Shown: in pieces, positions 1-7,996 of the stretch
Layout: the number at the start of each line of letters is the position of its first letter
Position numbering within the stretch: position 1 is the first letter of the stretch
Origin: Bacteroidales bacterium
GTDB lineage: Bacteria; Bacteroidota; Bacteroidia; Bacteroidales; UBA12170
DNA length: 52,847 bases
Assembly: GCA_021157585.1 (NCBI GenBank)
Contig: JAGGWH010000163.1
Span: forward strand, 1-52,847
Reading direction: 5' to 3'
Program-made: the position numbers and the translations under genes
Notes under the pieces: model-generated
Databases searched by the model: none
Seen by the model: only the letters and a program-made list of their open reading frames with translations
Told to the model about the DNA's origin: nothing

Positions 1-2
1 AT

Positions 3-1007
3 CCTGAACTCTCTTGTACTGGTGATCTGCAGGAAGTGCCTAATCATTGGGGCGTTTTTAAAGATATTTATTGTGCGGGAAATGATAAAACTTTTGAATT
101 CATTGAAGATGTGTTGGATGAGGTTATCGATTTATTCCCAGGTTCTTATATTCATATTGGTGGCGATGAAGCTCCAAAAGACCGTTGGGAGGAGTGTGCG
201 AAATGCCAAGCCAGAATGCAAAAAGAAGGTTTGGAAAATGAACACGAATTGCAAAGTTATTTTATCAAACGAATTGATAAATACCTGAGTTCAAAAGGAA
301 AAAAATTATTAGGCTGGGATGAGATTTTAGAAGGTGGTTTAGCCAAGAATGCTACGGTAATGTCGTGGCGAGGAATGACCGGAGGAATTGCTGCTGCTCG
401 TCAGGGAAACCATGTGGTTATGACTCCGGGAACGCACTGTTATTTCGACCACTATCAAGCGGATAAGGATTTTGAACCCAAGGCCATTGGTGGATATACT
501 TCTTTAAAGAAAGTCTATGAATTTGAACCTGTTCCCGAAGATTTGTTTACCGAGCAGAAAGAATTGATTTTAGGCGCTCAAGGAAATGTATGGACAGAGT
601 ATATGCATACAACAGATCAGGTGGAATATATGATCTTACCACGAATGCTAGCGCTTTCAGAAGTTCTCTGGGGAAAGAAAGATGCTAAAAATTGGTCTGC
701 TTTTCAAGAACGACTTCAAGATCATTTTAAGCTTTTTGATAAAAAAGGATATCGCTATTCCAAAGGGACTTATCGCCTTAGTTTTGAAATGAGTTTTGAT
801 AGTGTTGAAAATCAAAAAAAGGTGGAGATTATCTCTGAGCAATATCAAGCTAAGATTTACTATGCGCTAAATGGTTTAGAGCCTGATACCACTTCATTTT
901 TATATGAAGGTCCAATATCAGTTTCTTCGCAAGACAGTATTATTACGGCAGGTATCTTTGAGCAAGGAGAACTTTTGAGAGCTGTTAGCGTGTTTAAAAT
1001 AAGGTAA
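3..1007 (+). CDS. beta-N-acetylhexosaminidase, GH20 family (5' end outside window)
   Basis: The reading frame is open from base 3, so the true start and the N-terminal domain lie upstream. The visible part is the C-terminal half of the GH20 barrel. It shows the WGVFKD segment, the AGNDKTFEF helix and the signature HIGGDEAP, whose adjacent Asp-Glu pair is the catalytic pair in substrate-assisted GH20 hydrolysis. It continues through the GWDEI and SWRG barrel strands and the GAQGNVWTEY substrate-binding strand. The last 80 or so residues resemble the small beta domain seen after GH20 barrels in Bacteroidota enzymes. It would remove terminal GlcNAc or GalNAc from glycans or peptidoglycan fragments, probably in the periplasm or at the surface; the signal peptide cannot be seen. 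It converges on the POT transporter gene, with no clear terminator between them. Confidence 0.93.
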   Translation, partial: PELSCTGDLQEVPNHWGVFKDIYCAGNDKTFEFIEDVLDEVIDLFPGSYIHIGGDEAPKDRWEECAKCQARMQKEGLENEHELQSYFIKRIDKYLSSKGKKLLGWDEILEGGLAKNATVMSWRGMTGGIAAARQGNHVVMTPGTHCYFDHYQADKDFEPKAIGGYTSLKKVYEFEPVPEDLFTEQKELILGAQGNVWTEYMHTTDQVEYMILPRMLALSEVLWGKKDAKNWSAFQERLQDHFKLFDKKGYRYSKGTYRLSFEMSFDSVENQKKVEIISEQYQAKIYYALNGLEPDTTSFLYEGPISVSSQDSIITAGIFEQGELLRAVSVFKIR

Positions 1008-1075
1008 AAATACCAATAGCGATTATCCCGAAAGGCAGGTCGTAAATTGCTTTTAAGGGGCTCTTTTTATTTTAG

Positions 1076-2533
1076 CTAATTCTTCTCGGTTTTACCAAGT
1101 ACAAATTGATTGTATAAAAATAGTGCAATAATAGTTCCAACTCCAATGGTACTGAAGATTATCCAAATACTATAAGGGTGATAAGTGTCCCAAAGCATAT
1201 TTGTTAAACCTCTTTGGTCGGTGTGTAGCAATTCGGCTGCTTTTTTAAAATAATCGTTTTGTGTAAAAGATTGACTGATAGCAGGTATATCCAAACCGCG
1301 TTTTGCCATTTCTATTTGTAGCAAACTTACTTTGTCGGATGTTGATTGGTAAACAGGACCTGAAAAAATACCCGCAAGGTAGTTACCAACGGCTACTGGT
1401 AAAAAAGAAGTCCCCATATATAATGCTTCTTTATTTTTTGGAGCAATGCGTCCAATATATTCTGTAAATTTTGGTGAACTTGCCATTTCTCCTAAAGAAA
1501 AGATAAGAATAGCAGCTATGATATAAAAACCATTATTGGTTCCGAATGATAAGCCAATACCCACAGACATGACAGCAATACCTGTTATTATAGCATTTAT
1601 AGGTTTTAGTTTCATTACGAGTGTAGAAATAATAATTTGAAAGAGAATGATAAATCCGGCATCTAAATTCACCATCATTTCTGGAGCAATTATACCTTCC
1701 TTTGTTCCTACTGCAGAAGCTATTGTGGGAGAGAAGCTATTAATCCAGTCATAGATCATCTCGGTATTTACCCATTGATCAATAAAGTTTGGTAATGTAT
1801 AGAACAGTTGGTTAAACATAGTCCAAAAGCCAATCATAATTATTAGAAACAATGTAAGCTTTATGTCTGAAAGAGCAACAACAATATTTTTAAGTGACTT
1901 TGTCAGAGAGATGAGAAATGGATCTGAATTCTTAACCCTGTCAGGCTCTTTATAAAAAAGAAGTACCAGTACAATATTGACAAGAATTGCAGATGCTGCC
2001 ATCAAGAAAACAATATGCCAACCATAAATATGTCTTAATTTTGATGAAAATACCGGACCTATAAAACCACCAATATTCACTATCATATAAAATATTCCAA
2101 ATCCTATGGATGATGTAGATTCGTCAGTTGTTTTTGTAACTGTTGCTGATACTATTGGTTTAAAAATTGCGGCTCCAAGTGCGACAAATAAAAACGTAAC
2201 ATAAACAGCCGTATAACTTCTAAATTGTCCCATTAGATAATACGAGGAGGCTAAAATTACAAATGCAATAATGAGCATTTTTTTGTAGCCAAAGCGATCG
2301 GCAAGAGCACCTGTAAATAGTGGAAGAAAATATAAAATGGCGGTCACAGTCCCCATAATACTTCCCTTTTGTGTTTGGCTAAATCCTAAAGCTCCTGTAT
2401 CTGTAGACTGAGTAAGATATAGTGCTAATACAGTAAATAAACCATACCAAGCCCAACGCTCAAATAGCTCCATAGAGTTAGCAATCCAGAAAGTACGAGG
2501 GAATTTTTTAAAAGTGGTAACGATAGAACTCAT
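1076..2533 (-). CDS. POT/PTR family proton-coupled peptide transporter (MFS)
   Basis: A 485-residue major-facilitator protein with about 12 or more hydrophobic segments. Near the N terminus ELFERWAWYG matches the ExxER-type motif of proton-dependent oligopeptide transporters, and GALADRFGYKK is the MFS loop 2-3 motif. FGIFYMIVNIGGFIGP matches the conserved TM5 region of the POT family. It should import di- and tripeptides with protons across the inner membrane. A dipeptidyl peptidase IV at 19467-21659 could supply its substrates, though the two are not linked in an operon. It is divergent from the Sua5 gene. Specificity within the family cannot be read from the sequence. Confidence 0.88.
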   Translation of the reverse strand: MSSIVTTFKKFPRTFWIANSMELFERWAWYGLFTVLALYLTQSTDTGALGFSQTQKGSIMGTVTAILYFLPLFTGALADRFGYKKMLIIAFVILASSYYLMGQFRSYTAVYVTFLFVALGAAIFKPIVSATVTKTTDESTSSIGFGIFYMIVNIGGFIGPVFSSKLRHIYGWHIVFLMAASAILVNIVLVLLFYKEPDRVKNSDPFLISLTKSLKNIVVALSDIKLTLFLIIMIGFWTMFNQLFYTLPNFIDQWVNTEMIYDWINSFSPTIASAVGTKEGIIAPEMMVNLDAGFIILFQIIISTLVMKLKPINAIITGIAVMSVGIGLSFGTNNGFYIIAAILIFSLGEMASSPKFTEYIGRIAPKNKEALYMGTSFLPVAVGNYLAGIFSGPVYQSTSDKVSLLQIEMAKRGLDIPAISQSFTQNDYFKKAAELLHTDQRGLTNMLWDTYHPYSIWIIFSTIGVGTIIALFLYNQFVLGKTEKN

Positions 2534-2556
2534 AGGATTAGAATTTTTTACTCGGG

Positions 2557-2586
2557 CAAAAATAACAGAAGCAAATTGATTTTCAA
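2557..2586 (-). promoter_or_regulatory. Promoter of the POT transporter gene
   Basis: On the minus strand a TTG (-33, complement of 2584-2586) is followed after 19 bases by TATTTTTG (complement of 2557-2564), an exact TAnnTTTG -7 element. The start codon is about 23 bases further on. This fits the Bacteroidota primary-sigma consensus. Confidence 0.55.
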
Positions 2587-2607
2587 GTAAAATGCCAAAT
2601 TTTGTTT

Positions 2608-2615
2608 TAGATTTG
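2608..2615 (+). promoter_or_regulatory. Candidate -7 element (TAGATTTG) of the Sua5 gene
   Basis: An exact TAnnTTTG match 20 bases before the Sua5 start codon. No well-spaced -33 TTTG is seen, so only the -7 box supports it. It sits back to back with the promoter of the divergent transporter gene. Confidence 0.4.
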
Positions 2616-2635
2616 TATGCTTTAAAGACAAAGTT

Positions 2636-3250
2636 ATGCTTGTAAAACTATATCCGGAAAATCCATCACAACGACATTTATCCACTATTTATGAGTGTTT
2701 AATGGATGGAGGAGTTATTATTTATCCAACAGATACTGTTTATAGTTTTGGAGGAAATAGTTTGAGTATGAAAGCACTAGATAAAATTGCTCGTCTCAAA
2801 GGGATTAAAAAGGAAAAAGCGAATTTTTCTTTAGTATTTAACGACTTAACTCATCTTTCAAATTATACACGTCCCTTTGATAAAACTACATTCAAGCTTC
2901 TGAAGAAGCATTTACCGGGTCCTTTTACTTTTATTCTAGAGGCTAATAATCAAATTCCTAAATTATTTCAAAATAGGAAGAAGAGTATTGGTATTCGTAT
3001 TCCGAATCATCCCATTCCCATGGAAATTGTGAGAATGCTTGGAAATCCAATGTTTTCGGCTTCTATCCATGCTGATGATAGCATTATCGAATATGAAACT
3101 GATCCTGAAATTCTTTATGATGCGTGGGGAGACAAAGTAGATATTGTGATTGATGCAGGATTTAGTGGTAATATGGCTTCTACCGTGGTAGATTGCAACG
3201 GTGGTGGTATAGAGATTATCCGACAAGGAAAAGGGGAGCTGGAATTTTAA
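2636..3250 (+). CDS. L-threonylcarbamoyladenylate synthase (Sua5/YciO/YrdC family)
   Basis: A 204-residue YrdC-domain protein. The family makes threonylcarbamoyl-AMP from threonine, bicarbonate and ATP, the first step of t6A37 formation on ANN-decoding tRNAs in the cytoplasm. The sequence shows the N-terminal GGVIIYPTDTVYSFGGN strand-loop, the basic IARLKGIKKEK loop, LPGPFTFIL, and IGIRIPNHP, all typical of YrdC nucleotide-binding folds. The length fits the single-domain YciO/YrdC type without the C-terminal Sua5 domain. YciO-type paralogues are less well understood, so YrdC versus YciO is not settled. MtaB at 42274-43572 acts later on the same tRNA position. Confidence 0.85.
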   Translation: MLVKLYPENPSQRHLSTIYECLMDGGVIIYPTDTVYSFGGNSLSMKALDKIARLKGIKKEKANFSLVFNDLTHLSNYTRPFDKTTFKLLKKHLPGPFTFILEANNQIPKLFQNRKKSIGIRIPNHPIPMEIVRMLGNPMFSASIHADDSIIEYETDPEILYDAWGDKVDIVIDAGFSGNMASTVVDCNGGGIEIIRQGKGELEF

Positions 3251-3319
3251 TCTGTAATTCAAAAAATAATATACTTGATTTCTTAACATTTTCTACCTTT
3301 TTAAGACGTAAATAATTTG

Positions 3320-3327
3320 TAATTTCG
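3320..3327 (+). promoter_or_regulatory. Possible -7 element (TAATTTCG) of the glycosyltransferase gene
   Basis: One mismatch to TAnnTTTG, 22 bases before the GTG start at 3350. No strong -33 is visible. Confidence 0.25.
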
Positions 3328-3349
3328 CAGCTCATTTTAAAAAGATACC

Positions 3350-4075
3350 GTGTCCGATAGCATAGTCATTATCCCAACTTATAACGAGAAAGAGAATATA
3401 GAAAGTATTATTCGTGCTGTTTTCTCGCTTTCCAAAGATTTTCATATACTGGTAATTGAGGATAATTCGCCCGACGGTACAGCTGATATTGTTAAGCGGT
3501 TGATGGAAGAGTTTCCGGAACAGCTTTTTATTGAAGAGCGTAAAGGAAAGCTTGGCTTGGGAACCGCATATATTCACGGTTTTAAGTGGGCTTTAAAGCG
3601 TACTTACGACTTTGTGTTTGAAATGGATGCTGATTTTTCTCATAATCCTGAGGATTTACTTCGTTTGTATAATGCTACCAAAGTAGATGGAAATGATGCT
3701 GCTATAGGTTCTCGTTATATTACCGGTGTAAACGTAGTTAATTGGCCTATGGGTCGTGTTTTAATGTCGTATTATGCATCTGCTTACGTTCGTTTGGTTA
3801 CAGGCTTAAATATTAGAGATACAACAGCGGGTTTTATGTGCTATAAACGCAATGTGTTGGAAACAATGGATCTTGATGCTGTTCGTTTAACAGGATATGG
3901 TTTTCAGATCGAGATGAAATATTCGGTTACAAAACTTAAATTTAAGATTATTGAAGTCCCCATAATATTTACCGATCGTACTTTGGGAGAATCAAAAATG
4001 AATAAAAGCATTTTCCGTGAAGCTGTTTTTGGAGTGATGGCTTTACGTTTTCGGAAAATTAAAGCAAGAAAATAA
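3350..4075 (+). CDS. Polyprenol monophosphomannose synthase / dolichol-phosphate mannosyltransferase-like GT2
   Basis: A 241-residue GT2 glycosyltransferase beginning at a GTG codon; no earlier in-frame ATG fits. VIIPTYNEKENI is the N-terminal nucleotide-binding strand, EDNSPDGTADIV the first acidic motif, and FVFEMDADFSHNPED contains the DxD metal and nucleotide site. GYGFQIEMKY and the C-terminal FTDRTLGESKM are characteristic of Dpm1-like enzymes. There are no C-terminal membrane segments, so this is the soluble Dpm1 type. It would transfer a sugar, mannose in the type enzymes, from a nucleotide to a polyprenyl phosphate at the inner face of the inner membrane, giving a donor for glycan or protein glycosylation. 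The sugar and acceptor are inferred from the family only. Confidence 0.87.
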   Translation: MSDSIVIIPTYNEKENIESIIRAVFSLSKDFHILVIEDNSPDGTADIVKRLMEEFPEQLFIEERKGKLGLGTAYIHGFKWALKRTYDFVFEMDADFSHNPEDLLRLYNATKVDGNDAAIGSRYITGVNVVNWPMGRVLMSYYASAYVRLVTGLNIRDTTAGFMCYKRNVLETMDLDAVRLTGYGFQIEMKYSVTKLKFKIIEVPIIFTDRTLGESKMNKSIFREAVFGVMALRFRKIKARK

Positions 4076-4118
4076 AATTATTTTTAAATCGCTACTTGAG
4101 CCGATTTATGATGTGCTA

Positions 4119-4700
4119 TCAGCGTCGCATTATACCAAAGAAGAGAATACGAAGAACGTAATCTATCCTTTTTTCCATATTTCTTTTCTCCCCTTTTATT
4201 AATAGAGGAGTTTCCAAACCTTTAATAGCTGTTACTAATGCAATTGCAGCCAATTCGGGGTCTTGTATGGAAAATTCACGACTTTTTACACCTTCAATAA
4301 GGATGTCCTGTAGTATATTAATTTCTCTTTTATGGTATTTTTTTCTCAGTTCTACAATAAAGTCAAGTTGATGTAATGATTCGCTTTTTATTACTTCGTA
4401 AAAGTTATTTAATTCTCGAATCTTATTTAGTCTTGTAAAAATATATAGCTTGAACTTTTCATTGGCAGGAACAGGTTGCTTAATTTGATTTAAAATATTA
4501 TTAAATAATATATTAGATTCAGCATCGACAACCGCTTCATAGATTTCTTCTTTACTCTTAAAATAGTAATAAATGGAGCTTTTGCCTTTTCTTGCACCAA
4601 CGGCAATGTCGTCCATAGTAGTCTTTTTGTAGCCGTATCTACTAAATACATCGCGAGCAACTTCTATTATTAATTCCTTGACTTTTAATTTATTGGCCAT
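4119..4700 (-). CDS. TetR/AcrR family transcriptional regulator
   Basis: A 193-residue protein with a classical N-terminal TetR helix-turn-helix: ARDVFSRYGYKKTTMDDIA followed by GKSSIYYYFKSKEEIYEAV, about residues 14-58. The C-terminal ligand domain is all-helical and has no recognisable signature. TetR proteins usually bind palindromes near their own promoter and repress neighbouring or distant genes until a ligand binds. No efflux or catabolic gene lies next to it: the gene upstream on the same strand is porQ, 98 bases away, and the glycosyltransferase converges from the other side. The target is therefore unknown. Confidence 0.88.
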   Translation of the reverse strand: MANKLKVKELIIEVARDVFSRYGYKKTTMDDIAVGARKGKSSIYYYFKSKEEIYEAVVDAESNILFNNILNQIKQPVPANEKFKLYIFTRLNKIRELNNFYEVIKSESLHQLDFIVELRKKYHKREINILQDILIEGVKSREFSIQDPELAAIALVTAIKGLETPLLIKGEKRNMEKRIDYVLRILFFGIMRR

Positions 4701-4798
4701 AAGTATTCATTTTTTCGACTAATGGTATTTTAAAGTCCAAAAATACGAATCTCTTGATTCAAATCAAAGATATTTAAAAGAAAAATATTAAGGCTGAA

Positions 4799-5851
4799 TT
4801 ATTTACCAATAAACTGACTTAAATTAGTTGCAATACTTAAATAATTAGGTGAGGCAACTAAATGTTGAGCATTGCGTGCGTAGCTTATTTGGAATTTATA
4901 AATATTTAATCCAAAGCCCCAAGAAAAACCAACTGTAGATAAACGGCTAGGGATAGTCATCTCTTTGCGTTTTAGGTAGTTGTAGCCTAATCTTAGACTT
5001 AGTGCTTTCATAGGCTTTAGCTCAGCCCCGATTACAATATGTCTCATTAACTTATCGGCAAAATCATCTATTCCTGTGCTTTGATTAATATCTTCATCAT
5101 TAATAAAAGAATTTGCTTGGTCGGCAAAAACGTCGGTATAACTGAGATCCCACCTTTGTAAATTTGTAAGTAAAACAGAAAAACGTAATGGCAAGTGTGC
5201 TAATTCTTTAGAAAAGCCTGCTTGAATTTCAAAAGGAAGATTCTCACGAGTATTTGGTGTATATGTTTTAATTTGGGTCCCAATATTCCTGAAAATAATA
5301 CTGGCACTCATCTTTCTTGCTGTCAATATATAAGTTGCGGCAACATCAACGGCAATACCAAAGGAATTATATGATTCGTAACTGGAATAAAGTCCTTTAA
5401 GATTTGCACCGATAAAAAAGGTAGAATCTAATGCTCTACTCCAGCCAATATTCAAAGCATAGTCGTTAGCTGTAAAGCTTCCGTATCGGTCTCCAGTTTC
5501 GCTTGCATAATCAAATTCTCCATAATCCATAAATTGCATACTAGCCACAAAAGTACCGAGTTTTTCAATTGTTCTGCCGTAGCTTACTGAGCCGTAATTG
5601 ATATTAGAAAAATAATCAACAAAATTAAATTGTAACTGATTATGCATATTTGCAGATATTAAAGAAGGATTTTCTACTGCCAAGCTAATATCATTATCGT
5701 ATACGCTTTGAAAATTGCCTCCTAAAGCGATGCTTCTTGCAGAAAAAGGTAAGTTCAAAAATGCATAAGTAGTTCCTGATTCGCTTTGCGAAAAAACAGA
5801 TAAAGGAATAAAGAATAAAATTAAGATATAAGTAGTAAAACGATTTTGCAC
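4799..5851 (-). CDS. porQ: Type IX secretion system protein PorQ
   Basis: A 350-residue outer-membrane beta-barrel protein of the PorV/PorQ (FadL-like) group. Residues 1-21 form a signal peptide ending in VFSQ. The mature start resembles other PorQ proteins: TTYAFLNLPFSARSIALGG, then the NPSLIS element found in PorV/PorQ proteins. Alternating strands follow to a C-terminal ISYARNAQHLVASPNYLSI strand. PorQ works with PorU, PorV and PorZ at the cell surface, where type IX cargo loses its C-terminal signal and is attached to the surface. No cargo with a clear C-terminal sorting domain was found in this window. It lies divergent to the sigma-54-type regulator gene. PorQ is more likely than PorV because of this N-terminal pattern and the length. 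Confidence 0.8.
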   Translation of the reverse strand: MQNRFTTYILILFFIPLSVFSQSESGTTYAFLNLPFSARSIALGGNFQSVYDNDISLAVENPSLISANMHNQLQFNFVDYFSNINYGSVSYGRTIEKLGTFVASMQFMDYGEFDYASETGDRYGSFTANDYALNIGWSRALDSTFFIGANLKGLYSSYESYNSFGIAVDVAATYILTARKMSASIIFRNIGTQIKTYTPNTRENLPFEIQAGFSKELAHLPLRFSVLLTNLQRWDLSYTDVFADQANSFINDEDINQSTGIDDFADKLMRHIVIGAELKPMKALSLRLGYNYLKRKEMTIPSRLSTVGFSWGFGLNIYKFQISYARNAQHLVASPNYLSIATNLSQFIGK

Positions 5852-5919
5852 TATTATCGGCTTTTTAATTTAATAAACGAAAGCGAAGCTTTTAAATTGT
5901 TTGATAATTTTTTATTTCA

Positions 5920-5927
5920 CAAAGATA
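5920..5927 (-). promoter_or_regulatory. Candidate -7 element (TATCTTTG) of porQ
   Basis: The minus strand reads TATCTTTG, an exact TAnnTTTG match, about 69 bases upstream of the porQ start. The -33 is not obvious, so the leader would be about 60 bases if this is used. Confidence 0.4.
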
Positions 5928-5976
5928 AAAATCCCGGTAATTTATAATGTAAATAATGTGAAAATATGTTATGATA

Positions 5977-6007
5977 TTTGTGCTTGCAACTAAAAAAGGT
6001 ACATTTG
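5977..6007 (+). promoter_or_regulatory. Promoter of the sigma-54-type response regulator gene
   Basis: TTTG at 5977-5980, 19 bases, then TACATTTG at 6000-6007: a full match to the Bacteroidota primary-sigma promoter. Transcription should begin around 6012-6015. This rules out the in-frame start at 5978, which lies inside the promoter, and supports the ATG at 6023. Confidence 0.7.
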
Positions 6008-6022
6008 TATAAAGATAATTTT

Positions 6023-7171
6023 ATGGCTAAAATTTTAGTAATCGACGATGAGAGAAGTATTAGAAATGCAATTAAAGAGATACTTGAATTTGAAAAATAT
6101 GAAGTAACTCTTGCCTCAGATGGCTTTGAAGGTATTTCTATGATTGAACAGAGTGAATTTGATGTTATTTTATGCGATGTAAAAATGCCGGGTAAAGATG
6201 GTATGGAAGTTTTACATGAAGCTATGAAATTAACGGAGACTCCTTTTATTGTGATTTCTGGTCATGGCACTATTGAATTAGCTGTTGAGGCTATTAAAAA
6301 AGGTGCCTATGATTATATTGCTAAGCCATTAGATCTTAACCGCTTATTAATTGCTTTACGGAATGCTATGGAAAAAGGCAAGCTGGAAGTAGAAACCAAA
6401 AAATTACGAAAAAAGGTTAGCAATAAATATAATATGATAGGTGAGTCTGATTCTATGAAACAGCTCCGTATTTTGATAGACAAAGTTGCTCCAACACAGG
6501 CGCGAGTATTTATTACCGGCGAAAATGGAACAGGGAAAGAATTGGTTGCAAGAGCTATATATGAGGCTAGCAATCGTTCTAAAGCCCCATTTGTAGAAGT
6601 AAATTGCGCAGCTATTCCTTCTGAGTTAATAGAGAGTCAGCTATTTGGCCATGAGAAAGGTTCTTTTACATCGGCTGTAAAACAACGTAAAGGCGACTTT
6701 GAACTTGCAAATGGAGGAACATTATTCCTCGATGAAATTGGAGATATGAGCTTATCGGCACAAGCTAAAGTTTTACGCGCCTTGCAAGAAAATAAAATTG
6801 TTAGAGTAGGTGGAGAGAAGGATATCCCTGTTGATGTTCGTATTATTGCTGCAACAAATAAAAAAATAAAGGAAGAAATAGCAAAAAATAATTTTAGAGA
6901 AGACCTTTATCATCGACTTAGTGTTATTTTAATTGAAGTGCCTCCTCTTCGTGAGCGTAAAGAGGATATACCATTATTGGTTGATTATTTTCTTAGAGAT
7001 ATTGCCGAAGCACAAAGAAAAAAGAAAACTGAAATAAGCGATAAGGCAATCGTTGCGTTACAAGAAAAATTTTGGTCAGGGAATATTCGTGAATTGCGTA
7101 ATGTGGTGGAGCGACTCGTTATTTTAGCCGGAAGCAAGATAGAGGTTAAAGATATTGAGAGCTATGTTTAA
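6023..7171 (+). CDS. NtrC-type sigma-54 interaction response regulator lacking the DNA-binding domain
   Basis: A 382-residue protein starting at ATG 6023 (MAKILVIDDE). Residues 1-120 are a receiver with phospho-acceptor Asp52 in LCDVKMPG and a Lys in AKPLD. Residues 140-380 are an AAA+ sigma-54 interaction domain: Walker A GENGTGKE (about 166-173), GTLFLDEIGD Walker B, and the arginine-finger region NFREDLYHRL. The sigma-54 contact loop, normally GAFTGA, reads GSFTSA (213-218). The protein ends shortly after the AAA+ lid helices, so the Fis-type helix-turn-helix of NtrC proteins is absent. Known regulators of this shape, such as FlgR of Helicobacter, activate sigma-54 polymerase without binding an enhancer. 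Whether the altered loop still remodels polymerase is uncertain. No partner kinase is adjacent. Confidence 0.9.
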   Translation: MAKILVIDDERSIRNAIKEILEFEKYEVTLASDGFEGISMIEQSEFDVILCDVKMPGKDGMEVLHEAMKLTETPFIVISGHGTIELAVEAIKKGAYDYIAKPLDLNRLLIALRNAMEKGKLEVETKKLRKKVSNKYNMIGESDSMKQLRILIDKVAPTQARVFITGENGTGKELVARAIYEASNRSKAPFVEVNCAAIPSELIESQLFGHEKGSFTSAVKQRKGDFELANGGTLFLDEIGDMSLSAQAKVLRALQENKIVRVGGEKDIPVDVRIIAATNKKIKEEIAKNNFREDLYHRLSVILIEVPPLRERKEDIPLLVDYFLRDIAEAQRKKKTEISDKAIVALQEKFWSGNIRELRNVVERLVILAGSKIEVKDIESYV

Positions 7172-7818
7172 GCAGGAGCTAATATATCTCGCAGTATAGG
7201 TCCTAATCCGGCAAAAAAGAATTCAACAGCAATTACCATTACTATTAGTCCCATTAGTTTTAGCATTATTTTGTTTCCCGTTTCACCTAATATTTTTGTT
7301 ATTCTACTACCTCCTAAATAGATTATAAGTGTTAATAACATAGTAAAAATAATAGTGCCGAATAATATAGCTTTCAAAGTAAAGCTGTTTGAATCTTCCA
7401 TCAAAACAATAGAGTTAGTAATGGCTCCAGGTCCGGCTATCATTGGAATTCCCAAAGGAGTAACAGAAATATCATCTACATAATCCTTAATGTTTTCTTG
7501 AGGAATATTCTTAAGCGAACTTAAACGGGCATTAAGCATATCGTATCCCATCATAAAGAAAATTATCCCACCGGCAATACGAAAACTATTTACCGAAATA
7601 CCAAAAAAATCAAAAAGCATTTGTCCTCCAAATGCAAATATCATTAATGTAATAAATGCAGTTAATACAGCTTTTAATGCTGTTTTGGTACGTTCGGCTT
7701 TACTTAAGTTCGATGTCATTGTTAGGAAAACAGGCATAGAACCCAAAGGGTTTATAAGTGTAAAAAAAGAAGTAAAATACAATAAGCTTATGGTTAACAA
7801 TTCGTGGGTGTTATTCAT
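7168..7818 (-). CDS. MarC family integral membrane protein (UPF0056)
   Basis: A 216-residue protein with about six transmembrane segments. FFTLINPLGSMPVFLTMT and the later TPLGIPMIAGPGAITNSIVL are the two hallmark repeats of the MarC/YhgN family. The family sits in the inner membrane and its transport role, if any, is not established; the old multiple-antibiotic-resistance name does not imply function. It ends tail to tail with the response regulator gene, the stop codons overlapping by about four bases. The start at 7818 is preceded by a -7 element at 7832-7839. Confidence 0.88.
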   Translation of the reverse strand: MNNTHELLTISLLYFTSFFTLINPLGSMPVFLTMTSNLSKAERTKTALKAVLTAFITLMIFAFGGQMLFDFFGISVNSFRIAGGIIFFMMGYDMLNARLSSLKNIPQENIKDYVDDISVTPLGIPMIAGPGAITNSIVLMEDSNSFTLKAILFGTIIFTMLLTLIIYLGGSRITKILGETGNKIMLKLMGLIVMVIAVEFFFAGLGPILRDILAPA

Positions 7819-7831
7819 ATTAATTTTTTTG

Positions 7832-7839
7832 CAAAAGTA
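7832..7839 (-). promoter_or_regulatory. Candidate -7 element (TACTTTTG) of the marC-family gene
   Basis: The minus strand reads TACTTTTG, an exact TAnnTTTG, 13 bases upstream of the start codon, implying a very short leader. A convincing -33 was not found. Confidence 0.4.
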
Positions 7840-7996
7840 GCAAATAAAGAAACGAATATGGATTAGATAAACCCAAATATACAGTTAAGCAGATCGAATA
7901 TAGATTTACTTACTTGGTTCTCTTTCAATATCAATACCTTTAAAGGAAAAACATGTGCTTTTAGAAGCTTAATATTAATTCACTAAAACAAATAAG

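Noticed and set aside
1008-1075. Possible terminator between the hexosaminidase and POT genes
   Set aside because: Only weak, GC-poor pairing was found.
5978-6022. Longer N terminus for the sigma-54-type regulator
   Set aside because: The extra codons overlap the consensus promoter at 5977-6007, and family members start at MAKILV.
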